From Paracraurococcus lichenis (GTDB lineage: Bacteria > Pseudomonadota > Alphaproteobacteria > Acetobacterales > Acetobacteraceae): 64,000 nt of DNA. The DNA is taken from positions 186,001 through 250,000 of the forward strand of contig NZ_JAUTWS010000002.1 of assembly GCF_030657435.1 (NCBI RefSeq). Direction: 5' to 3'. Under the pieces are notes generated by a model. The model was not told the DNA's origin. It ran no database searches and saw nothing but the letters and a program-made list of their open reading frames with translations. Every line of letters begins with the position of its first letter. Position 1 is the stretch's first letter. Positions 32,497 to 42,114 of the stretch are shown piece after piece. A program made the translations under genes and the position numbers.

Positions 32497-34446
32497 ATGG
32501 CATCGCGGCGGCAATGGGCGTGGGGGCTGGGGGTCGGGTTGCCGCTGGTGGCGCTCGCGCTCTTCCTTGCGCTCTTCCGCTGGGACTGGCTGATTCCCAT
32601 CATCGAGGCGCAGGCGGCGGTCCGCCTGGGCCGGCCGGTGACGCTGCAGCACCTGCATGTCAGCCTGGGCCGGACCATCCGGGTGACGGCGGAGGGGCTG
32701 CGGGTCGGCAACCCCGAGGGCTTCCCCGAGGACCCGCCCTTCGCCGAACTGCCGCGTGGCACGGTCGATGTCGCCTTCGCCCCGCTGCTGCGCGGCAAGG
32801 TGGTGATTCCGGCGGTCGAGCTGGAGCAGCCGAAGGTCGAGATGATCGGCCGCCCCGATGGCAGCACGAACTACGCCTTTCATGCCGCCGGCCCGGCGGG
32901 CGAGGGCAGCGGCGAGGGCGGGCCGCAGATCGGCGCGCTCCGCATCCGGGACGGCCATGTCCATGCCGCCATCGCCAACCTGAAGGCGGATTTCGCGGTC
33001 AACCTGAACACCGAGGATCCAGCCGGCGGCGACCCAGCGCTGCTGGCCGATGCCAAGGGCACCTATGCCGCCCTGCCAATCGAGGCGCGCTTCCGCGGTG
33101 GCGCGGTGCTGAACCTGCGCGATGCGGAGAAGCCCTGGCCGGTGCAGCTCGACCTCTCCAACGGCCCGACCCGCGTGGCGCTGCGCGGCACGCTGAAGGA
33201 TCCGGTGAAGCTGGCCGGCGCCAACCTGCGGCTCGACGTGCAGACGCCGGACATGGCGCTGATCTCGCCGCTCATCGGCGTGCCGATCACCCGCACGCCG
33301 CCCTTCCGCGCGACCGGCCGGCTGGACTATGCCGAAGGGCGCTTCCGCTTCACCGATGTCGAGGGCCGGGTCGGCAACAGCGACGTCTCCGGCGCCTATA
33401 CCGTCAGCACTGGCGACCGCACGGTCTTCACCGCCGACCTGCATTCCCGCCGGGTGGACCTGGCCGATCTCGGCGGCCTGATCGGCGGGACGCCCGGCCG
33501 CGCCGGCACGCCGGGCCAGACGCCGGAGCAGCGGCGGGAGGTCGCCCGCGCCGAGGCCAGCCCGCGCCTGCTGCCGACCACGCCCATCAGCATACCCAGC
33601 CTGAAGAAGGCGGACATGCATGTCCGCTACTCCGCCGACAGCATCCGCGGCCAGGGCATCCCCTTCGACGGGCTGGAGATGGTCCTCGACATCGAGGACG
33701 GCGTGATCCGGCTGCATCCCGGCACCTTCAAGGTCGGCCGCGGCGAGATCGCCGCCGACCTGACGCTGAGCCCGCAGGAGAACGGCATCCCGCATGCCAA
33801 GGCGCAGATCGAGCTGCGGCGCGTCGACATCTCGCGCCTCATGCAGGCCGCCGGGGCCGGCGGCGCGGGCACGCTCGGCGGCGTCGGGCGGATCGAATCG
33901 ACGGGCCGCTCGGTCTCCGAATTGCTCGGCAACGGCAATGGCGAGCTGACGGTGGTGAGCGTCGGCGGCAACCTGAGCGCCCTCCTCGCCGATCTCTCGG
34001 GCTTCGAGTTCGGCAAGGCGCTGCTCTCCGCCCTCGGCCTGCCGCAGCGGACCCAGGTGGAATGCCTGATCGGCGATTTCGGCCTGACGCGCGGGGCGCT
34101 GCGCGTGCGCACCCTGCTGCTCGACACCGACAGCCACATCGTGACCGGCAGCGGCGTGGCGGGGCTGGGCAAGGAGGTGCTGGACCTGCGCCTGCGCACC
34201 GACAGCAAGCGGTTCAGCATCGGCTCGCTGCCCACCGACATCGCCATCACCGGCACCTTCAAGAACCCCTCGATCGCGCCGGAGGTCGGTGAGCTGGCGG
34301 CGCGGGCGGGCGCCGCGGTCGGGCTCGGCGTGCTCTTCGCGCCGCTTGCGCTGCTGCCGACCATCCAGCTCGGCGTCGGCGAGAACAGCCAATGCGAGCG
34401 CCTGACCCAGACGGCGCAGGGCAGGGAGGCGCAGCAGCAGCGCTGA
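32497..34446 (+). CDS. AsmA family protein
   Basis: The 649-residue protein has one N-terminal transmembrane anchor (about residues 8-27) followed by a long periplasmic beta-rich region. AsmA features include [20 protein letters not shown] near the start, the repeated [19 protein letters not shown]-type strands and the C-terminal [19 protein letters not shown] segment. AsmA-like proteins are bridge-like lipid-transfer proteins between the two membranes. A Pro/Gly-rich loop lies near residue 335. It stands alone between COQ9 and the LOV kinase. Confidence 0.85.
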   Translation: MASRRQWAWGLGVGLPLVALALFLALFRWDWLIPIIEAQAAVRLGRPVTLQHLHVSLGRTIRVTAEGLRVGNPEGFPEDPPFAELPRGTVDVAFAPLLRGKVVIPAVELEQPKVEMIGRPDGSTNYAFHAAGPAGEGSGEGGPQIGALRIRDGHVHAAIANLKADFAVNLNTEDPAGGDPALLADAKGTYAALPIEARFRGGAVLNLRDAEKPWPVQLDLSNGPTRVALRGTLKDPVKLAGANLRLDVQTPDMALISPLIGVPITRTPPFRATGRLDYAEGRFRFTDVEGRVGNSDVSGAYTVSTGDRTVFTADLHSRRVDLADLGGLIGGTPGRAGTPGQTPEQRREVARAEASPRLLPTTPISIPSLKKADMHVRYSADSIRGQGIPFDGLEMVLDIEDGVIRLHPGTFKVGRGEIAADLTLSPQENGIPHAKAQIELRRVDISRLMQAAGAGGAGTLGGVGRIESTGRSVSELLGNGNGELTVVSVGGNLSALLADLSGFEFGKALLSALGLPQRTQVECLIGDFGLTRGALRVRTLLLDTDSHIVTGSGVAGLGKEVLDLRLRTDSKRFSIGSLPTDIAITGTFKNPSIAPEVGELAARAGAAVGLGVLFAPLALLPTIQLGVGENSQCERLTQTAQGREAQQQR

Positions 34447-34570
34447 TCCGGGCGGCACCGGCGTCTCGCGGCATCGTGTGGCGATGCTGTGCAACCCTGA
34501 GGCGGGGTCGACAGCTTATTACGTTCCGCTACCCTTCAACGATCGCCCGCGCGGCGTCGCACGAGACCTG

Positions 34571-36202
34571 ATGACCACCACCCCTGCCGAGAAGCCGCGC
34601 GGCGGCCAGCCGCCTGCCCTGGAGGGCGGTCAGCCTTTCGACCCGACGAACCGGAGCAGCGAGGTCTTCTTCGCCGCGGTCGCGACGACCCGGATGCCGA
34701 TGATCGTCACTGACCCGCATCAGCCGGACAACCCGATCATCTTCGCCAATCCCGCCTTCCTGGCCATGACCGGCTATGGCTGGGACGAGATCGTCGGCCA
34801 TAACTGCCGCTTCCTGCAGGGGCCGCAGACCGACGGCGACACGGTGAACGCGATCCGGGGCGCCATCCGCGGCCGCACCGAGCTGGCGACCGAGATCCTG
34901 AACTACCGGAAGGACGGTTCCTCCTTCTGGAACGCGCTCTACATTTCCCCGGTACACGACAAGCAGGGCAGGCTGCTCTACTTCTTCGGCTCGCAACTCG
35001 ACGTCTCGCGCCGCCGGGATGCCGAGGACGCGCTGCGCCAGGCGCAGAAGATGGAGGCGCTGGGCCAGCTCACCGGCGGCATCGCACATGACTTCAACAA
35101 CCTGCTGCAGGTGGTGCTCGGCTACCACGAGCTGATGCTGCAGGGGCTCGACCGGCCGGAGCTCGACATCGCGCGCCTCAAGCGCGGCCTCGGCAATGCG
35201 CAGGCGGCGGCCGAGCGCGCCTCGACGCTGACGCAGCAACTGCTGGCCTTCGCGCGCAAGCAGCGGCTGGACGGCCGCGTGCTGAACCTGAACAGCGCCG
35301 TCCAGGGCATGCAGGACATGGCGCGCCGGACGCTGGGTGACGAGGTGGAATACCGCGTTGCGCTCGCCCCCGACCTCTGGAACTGCCGCGTCGATCCCAG
35401 CCAGTGCGAGGTCGCGCTGCTGAACGTGCTGATCAATGCCCGCGATGCGCTGGCGGGGCGGCCGGTGCGGCGGGTGACGGTGGAGACCGCGAATGTCGTG
35501 GTCGGGCCGGAGGACGTGGCGAATTTCGCCGGCCTGCCGCCCGGGCAATATGCCAGCATCGGCGTCACCGATACGGGCTGCGGCATGCCGGCCGCGGTGA
35601 AGGCGCGCGTGCTGGAGCCCTTCTTCACCACCAAGGAGGAAGGCAAGGGCACCGGCCTCGGCCTCTCCATGGTCTATGGCTTCACCAAGCAGTCCGGCGG
35701 CGCGGTGCGCATCTATTCGGAGGAGGAGGTGGGCACCACCGTGCGCCTCTACTTCCCCGCGGCCGAGGCGGAGAGCCGCCCCGCGCCGGAGGCGGCGCCG
35801 CGCGCCATGGACCGCCAGGGCAGCGAGACCGTGCTGGTGGTGGACGACCGCCTCGACGTCGGCGACGTGACCCAGGCCTTCCTCGAGGGGTTCGGCTACC
35901 GCGTGCTGCGCGCCGGCAACGGGCGGGAGGCGCTGCAGGTGCTGGATGGGCCGGAGCCGGTGCAGCTTCTGCTCTCGGACCTCATCATGCCCGGCGGCAT
36001 GAACGGGGTGGTGCTGGCGCGGGAGGCGCGGCGCCGGCGGCCGAAGCTGCGGGTGCTGCTGACCACCGGCTATGCCGAGGCCTCGATCGAGCGCGTCGAT
36101 GCCGGCGGCTCGGAGTTCGAGGTCATCAACAAGCCCTATCGCCGGCTCGAGCTCGGGCGGAAGGTGCGGCAGGTGCTGGACGGTCCCACCGGCGTGGGGT
36201 GA
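34571..36202 (+). CDS. LOV-domain hybrid sensor histidine kinase/response regulator
   Basis: The 543-residue soluble sensor has an N-terminal LOV domain (about residues 35-150) with [10 protein letters not shown], in which Cys79 would form the flavin adduct under blue light, followed by a HisKA domain with phospho-His173 in GGIAHDFNN, a HATPase domain ([29 protein letters not shown]) and a C-terminal receiver with Asp470 in [12 protein letters not shown] chose ATG 34571; an upstream GTG at 34478 is in frame, but the bases between look promoter-like (acagcttattacg). No partner regulator is adjacent, so output may be phosphotransfer elsewhere. Confidence 0.9.
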   Translation: MTTTPAEKPRGGQPPALEGGQPFDPTNRSSEVFFAAVATTRMPMIVTDPHQPDNPIIFANPAFLAMTGYGWDEIVGHNCRFLQGPQTDGDTVNAIRGAIRGRTELATEILNYRKDGSSFWNALYISPVHDKQGRLLYFFGSQLDVSRRRDAEDALRQAQKMEALGQLTGGIAHDFNNLLQVVLGYHELMLQGLDRPELDIARLKRGLGNAQAAAERASTLTQQLLAFARKQRLDGRVLNLNSAVQGMQDMARRTLGDEVEYRVALAPDLWNCRVDPSQCEVALLNVLINARDALAGRPVRRVTVETANVVVGPEDVANFAGLPPGQYASIGVTDTGCGMPAAVKARVLEPFFTTKEEGKGTGLGLSMVYGFTKQSGGAVRIYSEEEVGTTVRLYFPAAEAESRPAPEAAPRAMDRQGSETVLVVDDRLDVGDVTQAFLEGFGYRVLRAGNGREALQVLDGPEPVQLLLSDLIMPGGMNGVVLAREARRRRPKLRVLLTTGYAEASIERVDAGGSEFEVINKPYRRLELGRKVRQVLDGPTGVG

Positions 36203-36217
36203 GGCCGTCCGGCCGGG

Positions 36218-37540
36218 TCAGGCGAAGAAGCGGTTGGCCGGGCGGGGCAGGCCGAGATGCTCGCGCAGCGTGCGGCCCTCGTAGTCCCGGCGGAAGATGC
36301 CGCGGCGCTGCAGCTCCGGCACGACCTGGTCGACGAACTCCTCGAGACCGCCGGGCAACCAGGGGAACATGACGTTGAAGCCGTCGCAGGCCTCCGTCTC
36401 CAGCCATTCCTGCATGCGGTCGGCGATCATCGCGGGGGTGCCGACCATGGCGAGGCCGCCATAGCCGCCCAGCCGCTGCGCGAGCTGCCGTACCGTCAGG
36501 TTCTCCCGCCGCGCCAGGCCGATGGCGCGCTCGCGGCCGCTCTTGCTGGCCTCGGTCTCCGGGATCTCCGGCAGCGGCGCGTCGGGATCGAAGCGGGAGG
36601 CATCGACACCGAGGGCGATGGAGAGCGAGGCGATGGCGCTCTCGTAATGCACGAGGCTGTCGAGCTTCGCGCGCTTCGCCTTCGCCTCCTCCTCCGTGCT
36701 GCCCACCACCACGAAGCAGCCCGGCAGGATCTTCAGGTGGTCGCGGTTGCGGCCAAGCCGATCCATGCGGCCCTTCACGTCGGCATAGAAGGCGCGGGCA
36801 TCCTCGATGGTCGCGGAGGCGCCGAAGACCGCCTCGGCCGTCTCGGCGGCGATCTGTCGCCCGGCCTCCGAGGCGCCGGCCTGCACGATGACCGGCCAGC
36901 CCTGGATGGGCCGGGCGATGTTCACCGGGCCGCGGACCGAGAGCTCCTCACCCTTGTGGTCCAGCACGTGGATCTTCGCGGGATCCCAGAAGATGCCGCT
37001 CTCGACGTCGCGGATGAAGGCATCGTCGGCGAAGCTGTCCCAGAGGCCGGTGACGACGTCGAAGAACTCCCGCGCGCGTTTGTAGCGCTCGCCATGCGCC
37101 ATGTGCGCGTCATGGCCGAAATTGAGCGCGGCGTCGGGATTGGCCGTGGTCACCAGGTTCCAGCCGGCGCGGCCGCCCGAGATGTGGTCGAGCGAGGCGA
37201 ATTTCCGCGCGATATGCCAGGCATCGTTGTAGGTGGTGCTGGCGGTGGCGATCAGCCCGATCCGCTCCGTGACCATGGCGAGCGCCGAGAGCAGCGTCAG
37301 CGGCTCGAAGGAGGTGGCGGTGTGGCTGCGCTTCAGCGCCTCCACCGGCATGTTCAGGACCGCGTAGTGGTCGGCCATGAAGAAGGCGTCGAAGCGGCCT
37401 TCCTCCAGCTTGCGGATCAGCCGCACATAGGCGTTCAGGTTGAAATTCGCATCCGGCCAGGCGCCCGGGTAGCGCCAGGCGCCGGTGTGGATGCTGATGG
37501 GGCGCATGAAGGCGCCGAGGTGCAACTGCTTCGCGGGCAT
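36218..37540 (-). CDS. LLM-class flavin monooxygenase, NtaA/SnaA/DszA type
   Basis: The 440-residue FMN-dependent monooxygenase has the family pattern FMRPISIHTGAWRYPGAWP, DAFFMADHYAVLN, ERIGLIATASTTYNDAWHIA and SGGRAGWNLVTTANPDAALN. Relatives (NtaA, DszA, SnaA) use reduced FMN from a separate reductase to oxidise chelators, sulfones or antibiotics; no flavin reductase gene is adjacent. The ATG at 37540 follows GGCGGAGACACACCC. It lies downstream of a GST (94-bp gap) and a 2-hydroxyacid dehydrogenase on the same strand. Confidence 0.9.
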   Translation of the reverse strand: MPAKQLHLGAFMRPISIHTGAWRYPGAWPDANFNLNAYVRLIRKLEEGRFDAFFMADHYAVLNMPVEALKRSHTATSFEPLTLLSALAMVTERIGLIATASTTYNDAWHIARKFASLDHISGGRAGWNLVTTANPDAALNFGHDAHMAHGERYKRAREFFDVVTGLWDSFADDAFIRDVESGIFWDPAKIHVLDHKGEELSVRGPVNIARPIQGWPVIVQAGASEAGRQIAAETAEAVFGASATIEDARAFYADVKGRMDRLGRNRDHLKILPGCFVVVGSTEEEAKAKRAKLDSLVHYESAIASLSIALGVDASRFDPDAPLPEIPETEASKSGRERAIGLARRENLTVRQLAQRLGGYGGLAMVGTPAMIADRMQEWLETEACDGFNVMFPWLPGGLEEFVDQVVPELQRRGIFRRDYEGRTLREHLGLPRPANRFFA

Positions 37541-37634
37541 GGGTGTGTCTCCGCCGGTTGCGCGGAGCCTAGCCCGAAGCGGGGCCGGGGAGGCAACGCG
37601 CGCGGCGAATACCCCCCATTCCGCCCGCGACGGG

Positions 37635-38240
37635 TCAGGCCGCGGGCTTCGACCCGGCCATGGAGGGCCGCTGCTCGAAACGCCCGAACCACGCCGCCAG
37701 CCCCGGCCGGCCGGTGCGCCAGCCGAGATCGCCGAAACGGAAGTCCAGCCAGCCCAGGGCGCAGCCGATGGCGATGGTGCCGATATCGACGCGGTCGCCG
37801 AGGTCGGGCGCCAGCCGCTCCAACTCGTCCAGCGCGCAGGTGACCTTCTCCATCTGGCCGGACTTCCAGGCCTCGGACTGCAGCTCGGCCGGACGGGTCA
37901 GCGCCTCGTAGCGCAGCAGGATGCCGGCATCCATCAGGCCATCGGCCAGGCTCTGCTCGGTCAGCGCCCGCCAGCGCGCCAAGCCGGGTGCGGGGAACAG
38001 CCTGCCGCCGCCGCCCTGCGCGTCGAGATACTCGCAGATGACGCGGCTGTCGTAGAGCACCGTGCCGTCATCGGCGATGGCGGTCGGCACCTTGCCGAGC
38101 GGGTTCTGCGCGACCACGCCGCGGTCGCGGTTGATCGGGTGCGGCGCGGCCGGGACGCGCTCCAGCGCGATGCCCAGTTCGGCGGCGCAGACGGTGACCT
38201 TGCGGGCGAAGGGGGAGGCGGCGGCGAAGAAGAGCTTCAT
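37635..38240 (-). CDS. Glutathione S-transferase
   Basis: The 201-residue GST starts KLFFAAASPFARKVTVCAAE, with Ser of SPFARKV as likely catalytic residue, then QNPLGKVPTAIADDG and DSRVICEYLDAQ. The C-terminal domain shows IAIGCALGWLDFRFGDLGW. It is paralogous to the GST at 30111-30722. The start is 10 bp past the 2-hydroxyacid dehydrogenase stop, so the two are probably co-translated. A role in glutathione-dependent processing of an electrophile made by the neighbouring monooxygenase is possible. Confidence 0.88.
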   Translation of the reverse strand: MKLFFAAASPFARKVTVCAAELGIALERVPAAPHPINRDRGVVAQNPLGKVPTAIADDGTVLYDSRVICEYLDAQGGGGRLFPAPGLARWRALTEQSLADGLMDAGILLRYEALTRPAELQSEAWKSGQMEKVTCALDELERLAPDLGDRVDIGTIAIGCALGWLDFRFGDLGWRTGRPGLAAWFGRFEQRPSMAGSKPAA

Positions 38241-38250
38241 CGGTCGGTCC

Positions 38251-39222
38251 TCAGCGGTTGGCGAGTTCGGCATTGACCATGAAGGCCGGGTCGCGCGCCC
38301 CGTCCAGCACGTCGAGGATGTTCTGCGCCGCGCGCCGCGCCATGCGGGCAAGCCCTTCCTCGGTGCTGGCGGCGTTGTGCGGGCTGACCACCAGGTTCGG
38401 GAAGGCGTAGAGCGGGTTGGTGGCGTCCGACGGCTCGACCTCCAGCACGTCAAGCCCGGCGCCGTGCAGCCGGCCGGACCGCAGCGCCGCAACCAGGGCG
38501 AGTTGCGAGACGATCGGCCCGCGCGCGGTGTTCACCAGGATCGCGCCGGGCTTGAGGGCGGCGAAGGCGGCCTCGTCCATCAGGTGCTTCGTCGCCGGCG
38601 TCAGCGGGCAGTGCAGCGTGACGACATCGGCCTCGGCCAGCGCCGCATGCAGGTCGCGCGCCGGGGTGAAGCCATCGGCCGCGATGCGCATGGGGTGGAA
38701 GCCCGGGTCCATGACCATGACCTTCATCTGGAAGGCCCGGCAGTAATTCGCGACCCGGCTGCCGATGCGCCCATAGCCGACGACCAGCACCGTGCGGCCG
38801 GCGAGGTCCACCATGCCCGGATCCAGGCTGGCCCACCAGCCGCCGCCCTTGACGTGGCTGTCATGCTGCAACGCCCGGCGCGCGACCGCCAGCATCAGCA
38901 TCATGGCGTGCTCGGCAACGCTCAGGTCGTTGGCGCCGTTCGTGACCATGACGGGGATGTCGCGGGCGGTGCAGGCCGGGATGTCCACCGTGTCAAAGCC
39001 GACGCCGTAGCGCGAGACCACCTTCAGGTGCGGCGCCGCGTCCAGCGCCGCCTGGTCCACGCGCTCCAGCCAGCAGAGCACGGCATCGGCCGAGGAGAGG
39101 TGCTGGTGGAACTGCTCGACCGGCGGGTCGTGCAGGGTGACGATGTCAAGGCCGGGGCGCGCATCGAGCACGGCCTGGCCGGCCGGATGGAGCTTGCGGC
39201 AGAGCAGGATGCGGTGCGGCAT
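38251..39222 (-). CDS. D-isomer-specific 2-hydroxyacid dehydrogenase
   Basis: The 323-residue NAD-dependent enzyme has the cofactor loop VLVVGYGRIGSRVANY, the VNTARGPIV segment and the catalytic trio of the family: Arg in NTARGPIVS context, Glu in LDVLEVEPSD and His in VVSPHNAAST. It reduces a 2-oxo acid to a D-2-hydroxy acid or the reverse; it is not clearly 3-phosphoglycerate dehydrogenase because no ACT domain follows. I used the ATG at 39222, preceded by GGGGGAATCGC; an in-frame start at 39267 would add 15 residues without family similarity. Confidence 0.9.
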   Translation of the reverse strand: MPHRILLCRKLHPAGQAVLDARPGLDIVTLHDPPVEQFHQHLSSADAVLCWLERVDQAALDAAPHLKVVSRYGVGFDTVDIPACTARDIPVMVTNGANDLSVAEHAMMLMLAVARRALQHDSHVKGGGWWASLDPGMVDLAGRTVLVVGYGRIGSRVANYCRAFQMKVMVMDPGFHPMRIAADGFTPARDLHAALAEADVVTLHCPLTPATKHLMDEAAFAALKPGAILVNTARGPIVSQLALVAALRSGRLHGAGLDVLEVEPSDATNPLYAFPNLVVSPHNAASTEEGLARMARRAAQNILDVLDGARDPAFMVNAELANR

Positions 39223-39288
39223 CGCCGGGCGATTCCCCCTTGGGTGTTTCGCCCAGTCTGGCGGCAATCCGCCGGACCGCGAAGGGGG

Positions 39289-39657
39289 TCAGCGGCGGCC
39301 GCGGCGCCCGCCGCCATGGAAGTGCCCGCCACGCCAGCCGCCGAAATGCCCGCCGTAATAGCCGCGATGCCCGCGCCACCAATGGCCGCGATAGACGCCG
39401 AAGCCGAGCCCGAGGCCGACGGACGGCCCCCAGTAGCCGGGGCCCCAATAGTCCGGCCCCCAGAAGCCGGGACCGGCGGCCAGCACTTGCGGCGGCGCGA
39501 CCCAGGGCTGCTCCTCCGGCCCCCAGGGCGCGCCGTGATCCCATTCGTGCATGGCGACCACGGCGGGGTCCGGCAGCGGCGTCGCCGGCTGCGGCGCCGC
39601 GCATCCCGCAAGCGCCAGCGCGCCCGCCGCCATTCCCAACAGAATCCCGCGCCGCAT
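39289..39657 (-). CDS. Gly/Trp/His-rich lipoprotein
   Basis: The 122-residue product has a lipoprotein signal (GMAAGALALAGC, lipobox LAGC at Cys19). The mature part holds a Trp/Pro/Gly-rich segment (FWGPDYWGPGYWGP) and ends in a Gly/His/Arg-rich tail of about 35 residues (HFGGWRGGHFHGGGRRGRR). This low-complexity composition resembles small envelope lipoproteins of unknown function; the histidines could bind metal. It is read from its own start between the Liv operon and the dehydrogenase. Confidence 0.72.
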   Translation of the reverse strand: MRRGILLGMAAGALALAGCAAPQPATPLPDPAVVAMHEWDHGAPWGPEEQPWVAPPQVLAAGPGFWGPDYWGPGYWGPSVGLGLGFGVYRGHWWRGHRGYYGGHFGGWRGGHFHGGGRRGRR

Positions 39658-39720
39658 GACCTTCCGTCCTCCGCCCCGTCATATGGGGCGGGCGGCAAGC
39701 GGCATCATCCTTTCGTTGCC

Positions 39721-40377
39721 TTACGCGGCGGCAATCTCGCCGCGCTCGATCACGAAGCTCCGCTCGACCAGCGGCCGCAGCAGTTCCGGATTGCTCTCGG
39801 TGATCAGGATGGCGACGTCGGGCAGAGCCTGGTGCAGGCGGCTCAGCGTATCCGCGTAGCGCAGCGCCAGCGCCGGGGCGAGGCCCTGGAAGGGCTCGTC
39901 CAGCAGCACCGCCCGCGTGCCGACCATCAGCGCGCGGCCGAGCGCGACCATCTTGCCCTGGCCGCCGGAGAGGCCGGCGGCGCGGCGCGGCGCCAAGTCC
40001 TTCAACTCGGGCAGCAGGGCGAAGACAGCATCAAGCCGGCGCGCCACCTCGGCCGCCGGCAGGCGCAGCACCTGGGCCGGCAGCAGCATGTTTTCCCGCA
40101 CCGAGAAGCTGCCGAAGAGCCGCCGCTCCTCCGGCGCATAGCCGATGCCGAGGCGGGCGCGATGATGCGCCGGGACGCCCGTGGTCTCCGTCCCGTCGAT
40201 GGCGATGCGCCCGGCGCGGATGGGCAACAGGCCCATCAGGGTGCGGAGCGTCGTGGTCTTGCCGGCGCCGTTGCGGCCGATCAGCGCCACGCGGCCGCCG
40301 GGCGGCACCACCAGATGCACGTCGCGCAGCACCGGCACGCCGGCGATGTCGACGGAGACGTTGTGCAGCTCAAGCAT
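39721..40377 (-). CDS. livF: Branched-chain-amino-acid-type ABC transporter ATPase, LivF family
   Basis: The 218-residue nucleotide-binding subunit has Walker A GRNGAGKTT, the ABC signature LSGGQGKMVALGRAL, Walker B VLLDEPFQGLAP and a switch region with ITESN in place of the usual His (LITESNPELL), which is noteworthy. It is at the small end for LivF (about 230-240). The start overlaps the livG stop by 8 bp. With LivG it powers import by LivHM of the ligand bound by the receptor at 43057. Confidence 0.9.
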   Translation of the reverse strand: MLELHNVSVDIAGVPVLRDVHLVVPPGGRVALIGRNGAGKTTTLRTLMGLLPIRAGRIAIDGTETTGVPAHHRARLGIGYAPEERRLFGSFSVRENMLLPAQVLRLPAAEVARRLDAVFALLPELKDLAPRRAAGLSGGQGKMVALGRALMVGTRAVLLDEPFQGLAPALALRYADTLSRLHQALPDVAILITESNPELLRPLVERSFVIERGEIAAA

Positions 40378-41134
40378 GGGTATGCGCCGGCTCGATGCCG
40401 ATGACGTCGCGCTGCACGGCCGGGTCGTTCAGCACCTGCTCCGGCGGGCCGAGGGCGGCGATCCGCCCCTGGCTCCAGACCGCGACGCGGTCGGCGAAGC
40501 GCTCCACCACCTCCATGTCGTGCTCGACGAAGACGGCCGTGACCTGGGCGTCCCGCAGGACGCGGACCAGAGTCTCCACCACCCCCATCTTCTCCGTCGC
40601 CGCGACGCCGCTGGTGGGCTCGTCCATCAGGATCAGCCGCGGCTGCAGGGCGACGGCCATGGCGATGTCGGCGAGCTTGCGCGCGCCCTCGTTCAGCGCA
40701 TCGGCCCGCTGCTCCGCCAGCGGCGCGAGGCCGAAGCGGTCGAGCAGCTCCATCGCCTCCCGCCGCCAGGAGGGGCGGAGCAGCGGGACCAGCGGCGACC
40801 AGATCCCGGCGCGGGCGGCGATGGCCAGCGCGGCATTCTCCAGCACCGTGTGCTCGGTGAAGAGCTGCGGGAGCTGGAAGCTGCGGCCGATGCCGCGGGC
40901 GACGATGGCGCGCGGGCCGAGACCGAGGATCGGCTGCCCGTCATAGTCGATGCTGCCGCCCTGTGGCCTGAGATAGCCGGTGGTCATGTTGATGAAGGTG
41001 GTCTTGCCCGCGCCGTTCGGGCCGATGATGGCGAGGAACTCGCCGGGCATGACGTCGAGGTCGATGCCGTCGGCCGCCTTCACGCCGCCGAAGGCGAGCT
41101 TCAGGCCGCGGGCCGACAAGAGCGGCGCGGTCAT
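40370..41134 (-). CDS. livG: Branched-chain-amino-acid-type ABC transporter ATPase, LivG family
   Basis: The 254-residue ATPase has Walker A IGPNGAGKTT, the Q-loop in GRSFQLPQLF, Walker B LILMDEPTSGVA and switch His in FVEHDMEVV. The signature region reads ALNEGARKLADIAMAVAL instead of LSxGQ, a variation seen in some Liv-type ATPases. The C-terminal LivG extension (VLNDPAVQRDVIG) is present. The start overlaps the livM stop by 4 bp. Confidence 0.9.
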   Translation of the reverse strand: MTAPLLSARGLKLAFGGVKAADGIDLDVMPGEFLAIIGPNGAGKTTFINMTTGYLRPQGGSIDYDGQPILGLGPRAIVARGIGRSFQLPQLFTEHTVLENAALAIAARAGIWSPLVPLLRPSWRREAMELLDRFGLAPLAEQRADALNEGARKLADIAMAVALQPRLILMDEPTSGVAATEKMGVVETLVRVLRDAQVTAVFVEHDMEVVERFADRVAVWSQGRIAALGPPEQVLNDPAVQRDVIGIEPAHTHA

Positions 41135-42114
41135 GCGCTCCTCCGCATCCGGCTGGTGAGCATTCCCCAGATGCCGCCCGGGGCGAAGAGGATGACCAGC
41201 AGCAGCACCGCGCCGAGGATCATCTGCCAGGCATCGGCGACGGCCGCCGCGGCATAGACCCGCACCAGCTCGAAGGCCGCGGCGCCGAGGAAGGGGCCGA
41301 GCGCGCTGCCCGCGCCGCCGAGGATGGCGATGAAGACCAGCTCGCCCGAGGAGGTCCAGTAGGCGAGCTGCGGCGTCACGTGCCGGCTGGTCATCGCCAC
41401 CAGCGCGCCCGCGGTGCCACCCATCAGCGCCGAGAGGACATAGGCGAAGAGCAGCACGCGGCGGGCGGAGATGCCCATGAACTCCAGCCGCGTCTCCCGC
41501 GTCTTGATGCCCGCCAGCGCCCGGCCCATGGGGGAGGCGAGATAGGTCCGCACCAGCAGGCCGAAGCCGATGGCCAGCAGCAGGGCGAGGCCGAACATCA
41601 GCCATTCCTGCGTCTCGCGTTCCGGCCGCTGGCCGGCGAAACTCAGCACCGCGACGCGGATGCCGTCCGTGCCCTTGGTCAGGTCGTAGAGCTTCTCGAG
41701 CAGCGAATAGAGCACCATCGACAGCGCCAGGTTCAGCATGCCGAAGAAGATGTCGCGGTAGCGCATGACGAAGAGCCCGACCGCGAGGCCGAGCAGGGTC
41801 GCCAGCAGCATCGCCAGCGGCAGCAGCAGCAGCACCTCGGTCTGGCTCGGCGCCACGAAGGCGACGGCATAGGCGCCGGTCGCCAGGAACATGGCATGGC
41901 CGAAGCTGACCTGGCCCGCGCGCAGCAGCAGCAGGATGCCGAGCACGGCGATTCCTTTGGCCAGCGCCACGGTCAGGACGAATTTCAGCCAGGGCACCGC
42001 CCATGCCGCGAGGATGACCGCGGCGACGCCCAGGACGGCCAGCGCCGCCTCCGTCATGCTTCCGGAGGGCCGGATCAGCCGTCCGGTGCTCCGGGCATCG
42101 GGCCCCGCGCTCAT
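41131..42114 (-). CDS. livM: Branched-chain-amino-acid-type ABC transporter permease, LivM family
   Basis: The 327-residue permease has about ten hydrophobic segments and the LivM features LLLRAGQVSFGHAMFLATGA and GRALAGIKTRETRLEFMGIS (the coupling-helix region contacting the ATPases), followed by VTPQLAYWTSSGELVFIAIL. A hydrophilic N-terminus of about 20 residues precedes helix 1; an alternative start is the internal Met20. It overlaps livH and livG by 4 bp each, as in a strict operon. Confidence 0.9.
   Translation of the reverse strand: MSAGPDARSTGRLIRPSGSMTEAALAVLGVAAVILAAWAVPWLKFVLTVALAKGIAVLGILLLLRAGQVSFGHAMFLATGAYAVAFVAPSQTEVLLLLPLAMLLATLLGLAVGLFVMRYRDIFFGMLNLALSMVLYSLLEKLYDLTKGTDGIRVAVLSFAGQRPERETQEWLMFGLALLLAIGFGLLVRTYLASPMGRALAGIKTRETRLEFMGISARRVLLFAYVLSALMGGTAGALVAMTSRHVTPQLAYWTSSGELVFIAILGGAGSALGPFLGAAAFELVRVYAAAAVADAWQMILGAVLLLVILFAPGGIWGMLTSRMRRSA

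Noticed and set aside
39289-39657. Gly/His-rich tail considered as a metal chaperone domain
   Set aside because: Low-complexity Gly/His/Arg alone is not diagnostic. Kept as a lipoprotein of unknown function.
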